DNA of 64,000 nucleotides from Latescibacteria bacterium UBA6620 (GCA_002433075.1 DJHM01000042.1:50494-114493); one strand, 5' to 3'. Counted from the first letter of the stretch, positions 45,211 to 54,199 are shown. Program-made: numbers and translations. The notes: generated from the letters alone by a model not told the origin.

Positions 45211-46197
45211 TTAGATGTCTGCGACAATCGAGTCGTAAAACTTGACGTAGTCGTCCTTTTCCTTCGTGGCCCGGAACTCCATCGCAGCTCTCGGGTGCAG
45301 ATTCAACTGGCCCGTGATGTTGTAAGGAACCAGCGCCCCCCACTCGAGACTCTTTCGCAGCGGGTCCATATGATCGCGCAGCAGCTGCATCACCGGCCGA
45401 AGATCGAACTTGGGATTTCGCAGGAAGCCGAGAAGCAGCTCCATCGGACAGTTCCCCGCGCCCCTCCCGAGTCCAGCCATCGTCGCATCCGCACGGTCCG
45501 ACCCCAGGATGATCGCCTCGATCGTGTTGGCGAACGCCAGCTGCATATTGTTGTGTGCGTGAATGCCGATCTCCTTGCCTGTCCCTTCCATCGCCTCCGC
45601 GTACTTGCTGTAGAGCAGGTCGATCTGTTCCCGGTACAGATGCCCGAAGCTGTCGACAATCACCATCGTCCCCGCCGGGCTCGGTTTGATGGCTTCCAGA
45701 ACCGCGTCGACTTCCGTCTCGGTGATATTCGACACGGCCATCAGGTTGGCCATCGTCTCGTATCCCTGTTCGTGAGCGTGATGGATCATCTCGACAGCTT
45801 CTGACGTCTGGTGTGCGTAGAAGGCCACCCGGATCATATCCAGCACGCTGTCTGCCGCCGGCTCGATCTGCTCCTTCCAGTTCGACTTGCCGCCCGCATC
45901 CGCCATCGCCGACAGCTTCAGCCCAGACGCCTCAGGATCGTGGTCCCCGACCACGCGACGCATATCTTCCTCGTCGCAGTGTCGCCAGGGGCCGAAATCG
46001 CTCTTTGGAAACATCTCGGAAGAATTCTTGTAGCCGATTTCCATCGCATCGATGCCAGCTGCCACGCACGTGTCGTAAACCGCTCGGACGATCTCGTCGG
46101 AAAACAGATGATCGTTCACCAAGCCGCCGTCGCGAATCGTACAATCGAGTACTTTCAGTGTCGGTCTGTAAGTGATCCAGGGGGCTTTTTCTGCCAC
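45211..46197 (-). CDS. DRE-TIM metallolyase/aldolase (HMG-CoA lyase or 4-hydroxy-2-oxovalerate aldolase-like)
   Basis: A 328-residue TIM-barrel lyase. The family signature is VLDCTIRDGGLVND (D-x-T-x-R-D-G, residues 16-29) and the metal site is GIHAHNNMQLAFANT (His-x-His-x-Asn). A late acyl-binding loop is GLGRGAGNCPMELLLG. It cleaves a C-C bond in a hydroxy-oxo acid, or condenses one. Compared with MhpE-type aldolases no partner acetaldehyde dehydrogenase is nearby. The GTG at 46197 has AAAGG upstream. It is the first gene of the leftward operon, and its promoter region shares a perfect palindrome with the divergent PhyH gene. Confidence 0.85.
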   Translation of the reverse strand: MAEKAPWITYRPTLKVLDCTIRDGGLVNDHLFSDEIVRAVYDTCVAAGIDAMEIGYKNSSEMFPKSDFGPWRHCDEEDMRRVVGDHDPEASGLKLSAMADAGGKSNWKEQIEPAADSVLDMIRVAFYAHQTSEAVEMIHHAHEQGYETMANLMAVSNITETEVDAVLEAIKPSPAGTMVIVDSFGHLYREQIDLLYSKYAEAMEGTGKEIGIHAHNNMQLAFANTIEAIILGSDRADATMAGLGRGAGNCPMELLLGFLRNPKFDLRPVMQLLRDHMDPLRKSLEWGALVPYNITGQLNLHPRAAMEFRATKEKDDYVKFYDSIVADI

Positions 46198-46342
46198 GTC
46201 GTTTCCTTTCGCCAGATTCGGCCGTTCGGCCGGGGGGATTGTCTGCCTCAAAGTCTTGAGGAATGGATGGTTACATCATCCTGACCGTCCGCGCAACCCC
46301 TAAATGACGAAAGCCGCCCGCCACTGACCTCGGGGCAACTGA

Positions 46343-46364
46343 ATTGTGGCCCCGGGGCCACAAT
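46343..46364. promoter_or_regulatory. Perfect 22-bp palindrome, putative operator
   Basis: ATTGTGGCCCC and its exact reverse complement meet without a spacer in the 238-bp region between the divergent aldolase operon and the PhyH-AAC(3)-NHL operon. It could bind a dimeric LacI/GntR-type repressor controlling both. As an uninterrupted palindrome it could also form a cruciform or hairpin. Confidence 0.5.
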
Positions 46365-46435
46365 CTCCTCCTGATTCGCCACTCCCAACCACCCCCGCCT
46401 TGCCCCCCATCGCGATCCGTGCTTACTTGCTCGGA

Positions 46436-47188
46436 ATGACCGCCACAAGCTCGATCACTCCCTCCCTGAACAGCTATCGCGAGATGGGCTTCGCGCTCGC
46501 CCCAAGCCTGATCCCCGCTGATCTGATCGCAGACTGCAGACAGCGGGTCCTCGAAGTCGTCGATCACCGCCCCGAATGGAATCCCGCGCGATTTCAGGAT
46601 CTCGATCCCTCGATCTATCGATCGGCATCTGGCGATCCCATCCCTGTGGGAATCCAGCGTCCTGCGTCAGAGGAGGACGTCTTCGACCGAGTGGCTCAGC
46701 ATCCCCGTCTCGTGGAAGCGATGGAACATCTCCTCGAAGGACAGGTCGAGCTATTCGCCGATCAGGTCGGCGTCAAGCACAGCTGGCTCGAGACCGATCA
46801 GGGCGGCCGAAGCTTTTTCCATCAAGATTCGTGGTATTGGAAAATCGAGCCCGAACAGGGCTGCAACTGTTGGATTCCGTTGCAGGACGTCGGGCAGGAT
46901 GCCATCGCCATCGCCGTGATGCCGCAAAGCCATCTTGGTTGGAAACTGACGGACCACGAGTCCTACCTTGACGATCCGGCGATGGGTCACGTACGAGAAG
47001 GGGGGTTCGAACCCTTCAAGCGGCACCGCATCCCACACGCACACATCGACCCCAGCCGCGAAGCCCTGATTTCAACAGACCCGGGAGACGGTCTGTTCTT
47101 TACCAACTACACGTGGCATCGGAGCGAACCCAACCGGTCGGGCGAAACCAAAGCCTTCTATGCCATCGCTTACCAGAGGGTGAACTGA
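46436..47188 (+). CDS. Phytanoyl-CoA dioxygenase (PhyH)-family protein
   Basis: A 250-residue Fe(II)/2-oxoglutarate oxygenase with the triad His129/Asp131 (FFHQDSWYW) and His228 (YTWHRSEPN), and an Arg nearby (Arg234). HQDSWYW is the motif of the classic PhyH branch. ATG 46436 is favoured over the open frame back to 46346, whose residues are proline-rich and not family-like. The TGA stop overlaps the next ATG (TGATG), so it is coupled to the acetyltransferase gene. Confidence 0.88.
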   Translation: MTATSSITPSLNSYREMGFALAPSLIPADLIADCRQRVLEVVDHRPEWNPARFQDLDPSIYRSASGDPIPVGIQRPASEEDVFDRVAQHPRLVEAMEHLLEGQVELFADQVGVKHSWLETDQGGRSFFHQDSWYWKIEPEQGCNCWIPLQDVGQDAIAIAVMPQSHLGWKLTDHESYLDDPAMGHVREGGFEPFKRHRIPHAHIDPSREALISTDPGDGLFFTNYTWHRSEPNRSGETKAFYAIAYQRVN

Positions 47189-47955
47189 TGCACTCCCGAA
47201 CGAGTCTGGCCCAGGACCTCCGCGCACTTGGAATCGGTCCTGGGGATCTCATCTTTGTGCATTCCTCCTTCAAGAGTCTGGGGCCTGTCGAAGGGGGCGC
47301 GTCGACCGTGGTCGGTGCGATGGAGGATGCCACGGGGGCGGACGGGATGATCGTGATGCCCTCGTTTAATCTGATCGGTGACCGGGACGAACGGGCCGCG
47401 CGATGGAATGTCGGGGAGACCCCATCCTCCGTGGGGTGGCTCACCGAATCGTTCCGTCGAATGCCGGGCACGTACCGATCGGACCACTACTCACACTCGA
47501 CGGCCGCCCGGGGAAAGGGTGCCGAATCGTTCGTTGGCGAACACCTGAGCGACGAGGGGCCTGCGACGCCCTGGGATCGGGAGCCTTGGGGCCGGACCCA
47601 CGGACGAAAGGCGCCGATGTTGAAAGCCTATCGTCGGGACGGCCACCTTCTGATGCTGGGCGTCGACTACGAAACATCTACGTTCTGCCACGTCGTCGAG
47701 GCCCTCTACTGGGAACGAAAGCTCGAAGAGGACCCAATGGCTGAATTCGTCAGTCTACATCGTGGCAACCTGGGCGAATTCTGGGAGCGGCTGGGACGCG
47801 TCAGACGTGGGCGCGTCGGAGACTCCGACAGTCGATGCTTCGGCATTCGAGACTACGTGGACATGCTGCTCACCGAGGTCGAACGAAACCCCGACCACTA
47901 CGATCGTCTTAAACTCGAAGCGAAGAACACCACCAAAGGAGAAACGAATGGTTGA
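47188..47955 (+). CDS. AAC(3)-family N-acetyltransferase-like protein
   Basis: A 255-residue member of the aminoglycoside 3-N-acetyltransferase (YokD) fold, using acetyl- or acyl-CoA to acylate an amine. Family motifs include GDLIFVHSSFKSLG (residues 18-31), MIVMPSFNL, RSDHYSHSTAARGKGAE and GHLLMLGVDYETSTFCH with the conserved C-terminal His. Chromosomal members are often not drug-resistance enzymes and act on sugars in glycan or antibiotic biosynthesis. It is coupled to PhyH upstream and overlaps the NHL gene by 8 bp. Confidence 0.88.
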   Translation: MHSRTSLAQDLRALGIGPGDLIFVHSSFKSLGPVEGGASTVVGAMEDATGADGMIVMPSFNLIGDRDERAARWNVGETPSSVGWLTESFRRMPGTYRSDHYSHSTAARGKGAESFVGEHLSDEGPATPWDREPWGRTHGRKAPMLKAYRRDGHLLMLGVDYETSTFCHVVEALYWERKLEEDPMAEFVSLHRGNLGEFWERLGRVRRGRVGDSDSRCFGIRDYVDMLLTEVERNPDHYDRLKLEAKNTTKGETNG

Positions 47956-48898
47956 ACTCGGGTCAGGTTCATACACCTACGAAACGACGGGCGAAAACTG
48001 GGGAAACATTCCCGAAGACTGGACCTACAAGGAGGCCACATCTGTCGCTGTCGACGAGAACGACAAAGTCTACGTCTTCAACCGTGGCACCCACCCGATG
48101 ATCGTGTTCAATACCGACGGGGACATTCTCGACACCTGGGGAGACGGGGAGTTCACGAATCCACACGGCGTGACCATCGGCCCGGATGACTCCGTATGGT
48201 GTGTGGACAACGGCGACCACACCGTGAAAAAATTCTCGAAAAAGGGCGAGAAGCTCCTGCAGCTCCAGGGCGGGGAGCCGGCCCCCGCAATGAGCGGCGA
48301 CCCGTTCAACGCCCCGTGTCAGGTCGCGATCGACCCCAACAACAGCAACATCTTCGTGGCCGACGGATACAGTAACGCGCGTGTTCACAAGTACGATCCA
48401 ACGGGCCGTCTCCTCACTTCGTGGGGCGAGTCGGGCACCGATTCCGGTCAGTTCAACATTGTTCACAACATCATCATAGACAAAGAAGGGCTGGTCTACA
48501 TCGCCGATCGCGAAAACCAGCGAGTCCAGGTCTTCGACAACGATGGCAATTTCATCTCCCAGTGGAACGATATGTCTCGCGTCGCAGCAATCACGATGGG
48601 CAGTGGCGACGACCCGGACGTCTATCTAGGCGAGTACTTCTGCGGCATCCGTAGCAACGAAACGGGCACCAACCTCGGCCCTCGAGTCTCGGTGATGGAC
48701 CGGAAAGGCAACGTCAGGGCTCGTCTCGGTACCCAATCGTTCGGGGACGAACCCGGACGCTTCTACTCTCCCCACGGCATCGCCGTCGATTCGAAGGGCA
48801 ACATCTACGTCGCCGAAGTCAGCTGGAGCGACTACGGAAGCCAGATGGACCCGCCACGCGAGCCCAGGTCGATGCAGCAGCTGGTCCGGAAGGGATGA
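47948..48898 (+). CDS. NHL-repeat beta-propeller, peptidyl-hydroxyglycine-lyase-like
   Basis: A 316-residue six-bladed propeller. Blade motifs are EATSVAVDENDKVYVFNRGT, NPHGVTIGPDDSVWCVDNGD, APCQVAIDPNNSNIFVADGY, IVHNIIIDKEGLVYIADREN and SPHGIAVDSKGNIYVAEVSW. This pattern is closest to NHL proteins related to peptidyl-alpha-hydroxyglycine alpha-amidating lyase. No signal peptide is evident. The ATG at 47948 has AAAGGAG upstream and overlaps the acetyltransferase gene. Whether it is an enzyme or a scaffold is not decided by sequence. Confidence 0.87.
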   Translation: MVELGSGSYTYETTGENWGNIPEDWTYKEATSVAVDENDKVYVFNRGTHPMIVFNTDGDILDTWGDGEFTNPHGVTIGPDDSVWCVDNGDHTVKKFSKKGEKLLQLQGGEPAPAMSGDPFNAPCQVAIDPNNSNIFVADGYSNARVHKYDPTGRLLTSWGESGTDSGQFNIVHNIIIDKEGLVYIADRENQRVQVFDNDGNFISQWNDMSRVAAITMGSGDDPDVYLGEYFCGIRSNETGTNLGPRVSVMDRKGNVRARLGTQSFGDEPGRFYSPHGIAVDSKGNIYVAEVSWSDYGSQMDPPREPRSMQQLVRKG

Positions 48899-48940
48899 CG
48901 AGCTGTTCTTCCTCCAACCACTTCTCAAGGAACTGCCAAG

Positions 48941-50191
48941 ATGCCCAGACGGGTAAAGCGCAACATCCGCGTCGGAGTCGTCGGCGTCGGACGAGGGATG
49001 AGGATGGGTACCGGTGCCGCGGTGGGACTCGAGGTCGTCGCCCTGTGTGACACGTGGGAAGAGCGGCTGACCGTCGCCGGCGAACAACTCGGTGTCGAAA
49101 CCTACACCGATTACGACCGGTTCCTCGAGCACGATCTGGACGCCGTGATTCTGGCTAATTACTTCCACCAGCACGCGCCCTTCGCCATCAAAGCACTGGC
49201 CGCCGGAAAGCACGTGATGAGCGAGACGGCCGCCTGCAGCACGCTGGGAGAAGGCGTGGCGCTCGCACGTGCGGTCGAAAAGAGCGGCCTCATCTATATG
49301 TTCGCGGAGAACTACCCCTACTCCGCCTACAACCAGGAAATGCGTCGTCTGTATCGGAAGGGCGTGGTCGGGGAATTCAAATACGGCGAAGGCGAGTACG
49401 TCCATCCCGATCCACCCGAAGTCAAACTCGGCCGAAGTTGTGGCCGGGATCACTGGCGCAACTGGATTCCCGCCACCTACTACTGCACACACTCCATCGC
49501 GCCCGTTATGCACATCACAGGTACGAGGCCGGTCAAGGTCAACGGTTTCGTCGTGCCCTTCGACTTCGAGGACCCGACGATGACCCACTCGATGAAGCGC
49601 AGCGACACCAGTTGCGTCATCATCTGCCGGATGGACAACGGCGCAGTAATGAAAGCCATCCACGGCTCATTGCGAGGCCACGGAAACTACGTCCGGATCC
49701 ACGGCAATAAAGGATTGATGGAGAACTGCCGGCACGGCGACCGACATCGCTTGAAAGTCTGGCGAGAACTCTGGGAAAAGAAGAAGGGCGAGCCGGTCGA
49801 AACCGTCTATACCCCCGATTTTCCCGTGCACCACGATCAGGCGAGTCGGGCGGGGCACAGCGGAGGCGACTTCTTCACCACCTATCACTTCGCAGAGGCG
49901 ATTCGGACCGGGGAGCCCCCCGACCTTGATGTTTACACCGGTGTTGAGATGAGCATCGCCGGTATTCAGGCCTGGCGATCCGCCCTGGACGATTCATCAC
50001 CGTACGAAATCCCCGACTTCAGGAAGGAATCTGTTCGGAGGAAGTACGCGAAGGACGACTGGTCCCCTGACCCAGATCGGAAACGAAAAGGGCAGCCCCC
50101 GAGCAGCATTCTCGGTCGCATCAAACCTTCGCCGGAGGCCCTGGCCCTTTCCAAAAAAGTCTGGGCGGAACGAGGCTACTTCGGGAAATAG
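48941..50191 (+). CDS. Gfo/Idh/MocA family oxidoreductase
   Basis: A 416-residue NAD(P)-dependent dehydrogenase. The Rossmann motif is VGVVGVGRGMRMGTGA near residue 10. The usual EKP site is replaced by VMSETAACSTLGEG, in which the Lys-Pro pair is missing, as in some divergent members. A conserved glycosidase-like or substrate loop follows (GRDHWRNWIPATYYCTHSIA). It resembles the large Gfo/Idh proteins found with PhyH proteins in marine genomes. Loss of the EKP lysine makes ordinary dehydrogenase chemistry uncertain. Its TAG is followed immediately by the next ATG. Confidence 0.85.
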   Translation: MPRRVKRNIRVGVVGVGRGMRMGTGAAVGLEVVALCDTWEERLTVAGEQLGVETYTDYDRFLEHDLDAVILANYFHQHAPFAIKALAAGKHVMSETAACSTLGEGVALARAVEKSGLIYMFAENYPYSAYNQEMRRLYRKGVVGEFKYGEGEYVHPDPPEVKLGRSCGRDHWRNWIPATYYCTHSIAPVMHITGTRPVKVNGFVVPFDFEDPTMTHSMKRSDTSCVIICRMDNGAVMKAIHGSLRGHGNYVRIHGNKGLMENCRHGDRHRLKVWRELWEKKKGEPVETVYTPDFPVHHDQASRAGHSGGDFFTTYHFAEAIRTGEPPDLDVYTGVEMSIAGIQAWRSALDDSSPYEIPDFRKESVRRKYAKDDWSPDPDRKRKGQPPSSILGRIKPSPEALALSKKVWAERGYFGK

Positions 50192-51637
50192 ATGGCAGAC
50201 CCTCTAACACTCCTGACGGACCAGCAGGTTCAACGGTTCATCGTCGACGGCTACGTCATCCTTCAGACGGACGGGATGCCCGGTCTCCACGATCGCATCC
50301 GGTCCACGATCGAGGAGGTCTACGAGACCGAAGGAAACATCGGCAACAACATCCTGCCCCGAATCCCCGACATTGCCAGGGTCTTCGAGCATCCCAACGT
50401 CGCCGGCGCATTGACCAGCCTGCTCGGACCCGACTACGTCCTGAACCCCCATCGTCACGGACACCTCAACACTCCAGGGAGTGCGGGCCAGAAGTGGCAC
50501 AAGGACTGTTACGTCTTCGACCACAACATCCGACACCCCAGATTCGACTGGGTCCTGGCCTTCTATTATCCTCAAGACACGACCGAAGAGATGGGCCCTT
50601 CAGGAATCCTGCCCGGAACACAATTCCAGCGCTCCATCAGCGATCCGGACGCGTCACAGACGACGGAGTCCCCCCTGCCCGTCTGTGGTCCGGCCGGAAC
50701 GGTCGCCCTCATCCACTTCGATGCCTGGCATCGGGCAACTCAGAACACGAGCCACCGCAATCGGTATATGCTGAAGTTCCAGTTCGCCCGAACGCGGGAA
50801 CCGCTCTCCGATCCCCCCTGGGATCATCGCAGCGCGCGATGGTTCCCCGACATCGATGACGCCCATCCGTCGGTCTCCCGGAACGTCTGGAACTGGCTGC
50901 TCTGCGAGAATCCGGATGGCCCCAACGATCCAGAGTCCCTGGACAACCTTCTGCATCGGCTCGAGGCCGAAGACGAAACCGACCGGCTGGATGCCGCCTA
51001 CCGCCTGGCGAGTCACGGAGCCGTAGCGATCGATCCCTTGATCGATGCGATGCGGGTGGAGACCCTTGCCCTCATCGAGGAAACCACCTCCACACCTGCC
51101 GATAACCGCCACGGTACGAACCCGACCGCGGGATGCGCCTCCCAGGCCTTGACCGCGATCGGACCGGGCGCCATCACGAAGCTTGAAAAGGTGATGCTCG
51201 AAGACGAAAACTGGTGGGTACGGGCAGTCGCCACGCACACGGTGAGCCGGATGGGAACGTCGGCCCTCCCTGCGGCCGCAGCCCTTCGTAGGTCTGCGAT
51301 GGACGACCACTGGTGGGTCAGACGAAACGCCGTCGAAGGATTGGGTCGTCTGAGCAAACCCAGCCACGAAACCTCTAAGACGTTTTGCAGGGCCCTGGCA
51401 GACGACGACTACCGGGTGCGCCGCGCCGGCGCTCTCGCAGCCGCCAGGAACGGACACACGGCCGCTGCCACCGTGCCGCACCTCGTCCCCCTTCTCCAGG
51501 ATGAGAATCGCTACAACCGGTTCTACGGGGAGTTCGCGCTTCGACGCATCGGCACTGTCGAGGCCAACGACCTTCTCCTGAACGCCCTCTTCACATCCCG
51601 CTGGTGTCCGATAACTACCAAAGACGATCGCTACTGA
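50192..51637 (+). CDS. PhyH-type oxygenase fused to C-terminal HEAT repeats
   Basis: A 481-residue fusion. Residues 1-215 form a PhyH-like Fe(II)/2-oxoglutarate oxygenase with His103/Asp105 (KWHKDCYVFD) and His180 (FDAWHRATQN) as iron ligands and Arg189 nearby. Residues 255-480 are HEAT/PBS-lyase-like repeats, for example NWWVRAVATHTVSRMGTSAL, HWWVRRNAVEGLGRLSK and DYRVRRAGALAAARNGHT. The HEAT part may present a protein or polymer substrate. The ATG directly follows the stop of the Gfo/Idh gene, and the toroid gene starts 15 bp after the stop. Confidence 0.85.
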   Translation: MADPLTLLTDQQVQRFIVDGYVILQTDGMPGLHDRIRSTIEEVYETEGNIGNNILPRIPDIARVFEHPNVAGALTSLLGPDYVLNPHRHGHLNTPGSAGQKWHKDCYVFDHNIRHPRFDWVLAFYYPQDTTEEMGPSGILPGTQFQRSISDPDASQTTESPLPVCGPAGTVALIHFDAWHRATQNTSHRNRYMLKFQFARTREPLSDPPWDHRSARWFPDIDDAHPSVSRNVWNWLLCENPDGPNDPESLDNLLHRLEAEDETDRLDAAYRLASHGAVAIDPLIDAMRVETLALIEETTSTPADNRHGTNPTAGCASQALTAIGPGAITKLEKVMLEDENWWVRAVATHTVSRMGTSALPAAAALRRSAMDDHWWVRRNAVEGLGRLSKPSHETSKTFCRALADDDYRVRRAGALAAARNGHTAAATVPHLVPLLQDENRYNRFYGEFALRRIGTVEANDLLLNALFTSRWCPITTKDDRY

Positions 51638-51652
51638 TCTCACCGGAATCGA

Positions 51653-53176
51653 ATGAGCCGCTCCCTGACAGACCACGTGATTGCCCACGTCGACCGGGTC
51701 GAATCGGCCTGCAGTACGGATGGCACACCTCTTCTCGCCGATGGCCTCGACCTCGCCAGCGGAAAGCAGCTCCGTTGGAGCGAGCAGGTCACGGCCAACT
51801 TTGCGTGCCAGCAGAATCATCTAAGAACCCTGGGAGCGCTCTCGTCCCTGACCGGTGACACCCGTTATCACGAACGGGCAGACGCGTGGACGGCCGCCGC
51901 CCTCGACCGTTCAGTCGACGCCACCTCCGGATTGCTCTACTGGGGCGGTCACTCCAGTTACGATCTCCAGGCCGACGAACCCATCGTCGGCAATCACGAG
52001 ATGAAGTGCGTCTATCCGCACTACGCATATCTGCACCGCGTCCGGCCAGACCTGACCGCCCGATTCATCGAGGCCTGCTGGCACGCCCACATCTGGGACT
52101 GGCAGACGCTGCTGTTCAACCGCCACGGCATCTACGAGCCCTGGGAACCCGGGTGGCACCAACCTTTCAGCGGGGGCCCGCTCCCCATCGTTGAAAACAC
52201 TGCGCTCTCGTTCATCAACACGGGCAGCGATCTCATCCTGAGCGGCGTCCTGCACCACTCCTTCACCGGCGCTCCACACAGCCTGGCCGCTGCAATGAAC
52301 CTGCTTTCCCGCTACGACCAGGTCAGACATCCCCAGACGGGACTCGGGGCTTACCAGTTCAATCACCGCGACCCTTGTCGTGTGCGAGCTTCTTTCAAGG
52401 CTCCTTACGACACACGTGAGGACGTGAACGAAACGACGGTCGTCACCGACGGCGTGATCAAGACGCGCTACGGTCGGGCAGCGGTCACCTTTGCCAACGC
52501 ACTCGGAGTGCTTGGTGAGCCCGAGTCCCATCCGCTTCGAGATTTCATCGTCAGGGACCTCACCGCACTTGCCGAGCACAGCTACGACACAGACCAGCAC
52601 GCTTTCATCCCCTGCCTCAACGACGGCACGCGGCTCGATCCGTCGGACAGCAATGAAGGTGTCGGGTATTGCCCGCCGTCCAAGCTGAAGAAGGTTCCTG
52701 CGGACGGGTTGATGTTCCTGTCGTATGCCAGGGCCTATCGAGTGACCAGGGAAGCGCGTTTTCTGGATGTGGCACGGTCACTGGCGGACGGAATGGGCTG
52801 GCCGTCCCTCGAGAAACCGTTACGCGAAGACGGCCCGGCATCCCCCGCCGATCCACACAGGTGGGTCAACACGGGTCAGAACGACGCGGCTGCGCTGTTC
52901 GGCCTGCTGGACCTTCACGATGCCACCGGAGAGCCCGCAATTCTGGACGGGGCCGCTACGCTCGCCCGACACATCCTCCCCAACTATGAGGTCGACGGCT
53001 TCCTCGTATCCGATCACCCCGAAGGTGAGACCAGCATCGATTCCGCGCTTCCCCTCGCACTCCTGCACATCGAAGCCGCCAGCCAGGGGTCGCGTGATGC
53101 CCTGCCCACGTTTTACCCGAACAACACCTACTTTGATCCAAAGATCGTCATCCGGAAACGGAAGGAGGCCGAATGA
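51653..53176 (+). CDS. Alpha/alpha-toroid protein, possibly a polysaccharide lyase or glycosidase
   Basis: A 507-residue protein of helical hairpin repeats (QQNHLRTLGALSSLTGDTRY, ADGLMFLSYARAYRVTREAR, NDAAALFGLLDLHDATGEPA). An aromatic/His-rich stretch, LLYWGGHSSYDLQADEP then NHEMKCVYPHYAYL at residues 98-128, reminds me of PL2-type pectate lyases. That link is tentative. No signal peptide is seen, so any substrate would be an imported oligosaccharide. The TGA overlaps the ATG of the 38-residue ORF (ATGA). Confidence 0.65.
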   Translation: MSRSLTDHVIAHVDRVESACSTDGTPLLADGLDLASGKQLRWSEQVTANFACQQNHLRTLGALSSLTGDTRYHERADAWTAAALDRSVDATSGLLYWGGHSSYDLQADEPIVGNHEMKCVYPHYAYLHRVRPDLTARFIEACWHAHIWDWQTLLFNRHGIYEPWEPGWHQPFSGGPLPIVENTALSFINTGSDLILSGVLHHSFTGAPHSLAAAMNLLSRYDQVRHPQTGLGAYQFNHRDPCRVRASFKAPYDTREDVNETTVVTDGVIKTRYGRAAVTFANALGVLGEPESHPLRDFIVRDLTALAEHSYDTDQHAFIPCLNDGTRLDPSDSNEGVGYCPPSKLKKVPADGLMFLSYARAYRVTREARFLDVARSLADGMGWPSLEKPLREDGPASPADPHRWVNTGQNDAAALFGLLDLHDATGEPAILDGAATLARHILPNYEVDGFLVSDHPEGETSIDSALPLALLHIEAASQGSRDALPTFYPNNTYFDPKIVIRKRKEAE

Positions 53177-53289
53177 AGACGATTGTGAGGAAAGAGCCTC
53201 TGCCAATGCCCCCGATCCGGCAGTCCCTCTTCAGAGATCGCTACATCACAGGCAACGTAACGGGTGCGGACTATAACCGCCTCTATTGA
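53173..53289 (+). CDS. 38-residue ORF coupled to both neighbours
   Basis: ATG 53173 overlaps the stop of the toroid gene, and the TGA at 53287-53289 is 7 bp before the deacetylase ATG. The product is a basic, Pro-rich peptide (VRKEPLPMPPIRQSLFRD) ending YITGNVTGADYNRLY. It has no membrane segment or cysteine and resembles nothing I know. It could be a genuine small protein, a translational bridge or a decayed fragment. Confidence 0.42.
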   Translation: MKTIVRKEPLPMPPIRQSLFRDRYITGNVTGADYNRLY

Positions 53290-53296
53290 GGAAGGA

Positions 53297-54199
53297 ATGA
53301 ACGACGTCTACGTGATGCTGACGATGGACTGCGAGGCGGCAAAGATCGACGTCAGCGCCCACGGCCGGGAGATATCGGGAAGCGGCCCGGCGGAATACGC
53401 CGACAGTGAGACGTCGATTCGAGGGTACGTCGAGTCAGCGCGCGCCCTGGGTTATCCGGTCACCCTGTTCGTCCATCCTGAGGTGGCTGTTGCCCACGCC
53501 GCCCTCCTGCAGGAACTGAAGGGGGGCGGGACGTGTCTGGGCCTGCACCTACACCCGTACAAATTCGCTGGAGATCGATACGATCGCGACCTTGGTGCTT
53601 ACTCCGCCGAAGATCAGCGATCCATCCTGGCCGAGGCCGTCGATGTGTGGGGAGAGGCCCTCGGCTTCAGGCCCATTTACTTCCGCGCCGGCTACTTCTC
53701 CGCCAACGACTCGACGGTTTCCGCCCTGCTCGCGCTTGGGTTCGAGGGGGGAAGCCTCTCCAACCCGGGTCGCATCCTGCCGGACCACGCCAGCGTATGG
53801 GCCGGAGCTCCCGCTTACCCGCATCGTGCTCACGAGGCCTTCCGCCTGATCGAGGGCGATACCGACTTCATTGAGGTCCCTGTCGCTGTCGCCTACGGTC
53901 GCCCCGTAGAGCAAGGCCACGCCGGCGAACGTGGCTTCGAGTGGCCCTACATCCCGCATACATACGACCACAGCCGGGTCATAGAGGACATTCTGAACCG
54001 CTTCGTCGAAGAGGCTCCCGGATTCGGGACGATCGTCACAGATACCCACAACGATCAGGACTACGCCGATCCAAACCACGCGTCATCACAGAATCTGAAA
54101 TCGATTATCGCAACCATCGAAGCCGTGTGCGCAGCCAGAAACCTTGTGGTTCACGGAGTTACACTGGATCGTATGTGTCATCTCGTTCGCGCTGCGTGA
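53297..54199 (+). CDS. Polysaccharide deacetylase-family (NodB-like) protein
   Basis: A 300-residue cytoplasmic protein of the NodB/CE4 fold. Motif 1 carries the catalytic Asp-Cys-Glu (LTMDCEAAK, residues 8-16). Motif 2 has the metal histidines (GLHLHPYKF, near 85), and the later RAGYFSANDST is motif 3. TDTHNDQDY near the C-terminus provides another His. Members remove N-acetyl or formyl groups from sugars. I place the start at ATG 53297, preceded by GAGGAAGG. It lies in the same coupled operon as the toroid protein. Confidence 0.82.
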   Translation: MNDVYVMLTMDCEAAKIDVSAHGREISGSGPAEYADSETSIRGYVESARALGYPVTLFVHPEVAVAHAALLQELKGGGTCLGLHLHPYKFAGDRYDRDLGAYSAEDQRSILAEAVDVWGEALGFRPIYFRAGYFSANDSTVSALLALGFEGGSLSNPGRILPDHASVWAGAPAYPHRAHEAFRLIEGDTDFIEVPVAVAYGRPVEQGHAGERGFEWPYIPHTYDHSRVIEDILNRFVEEAPGFGTIVTDTHNDQDYADPNHASSQNLKSIIATIEAVCAARNLVVHGVTLDRMCHLVRAA

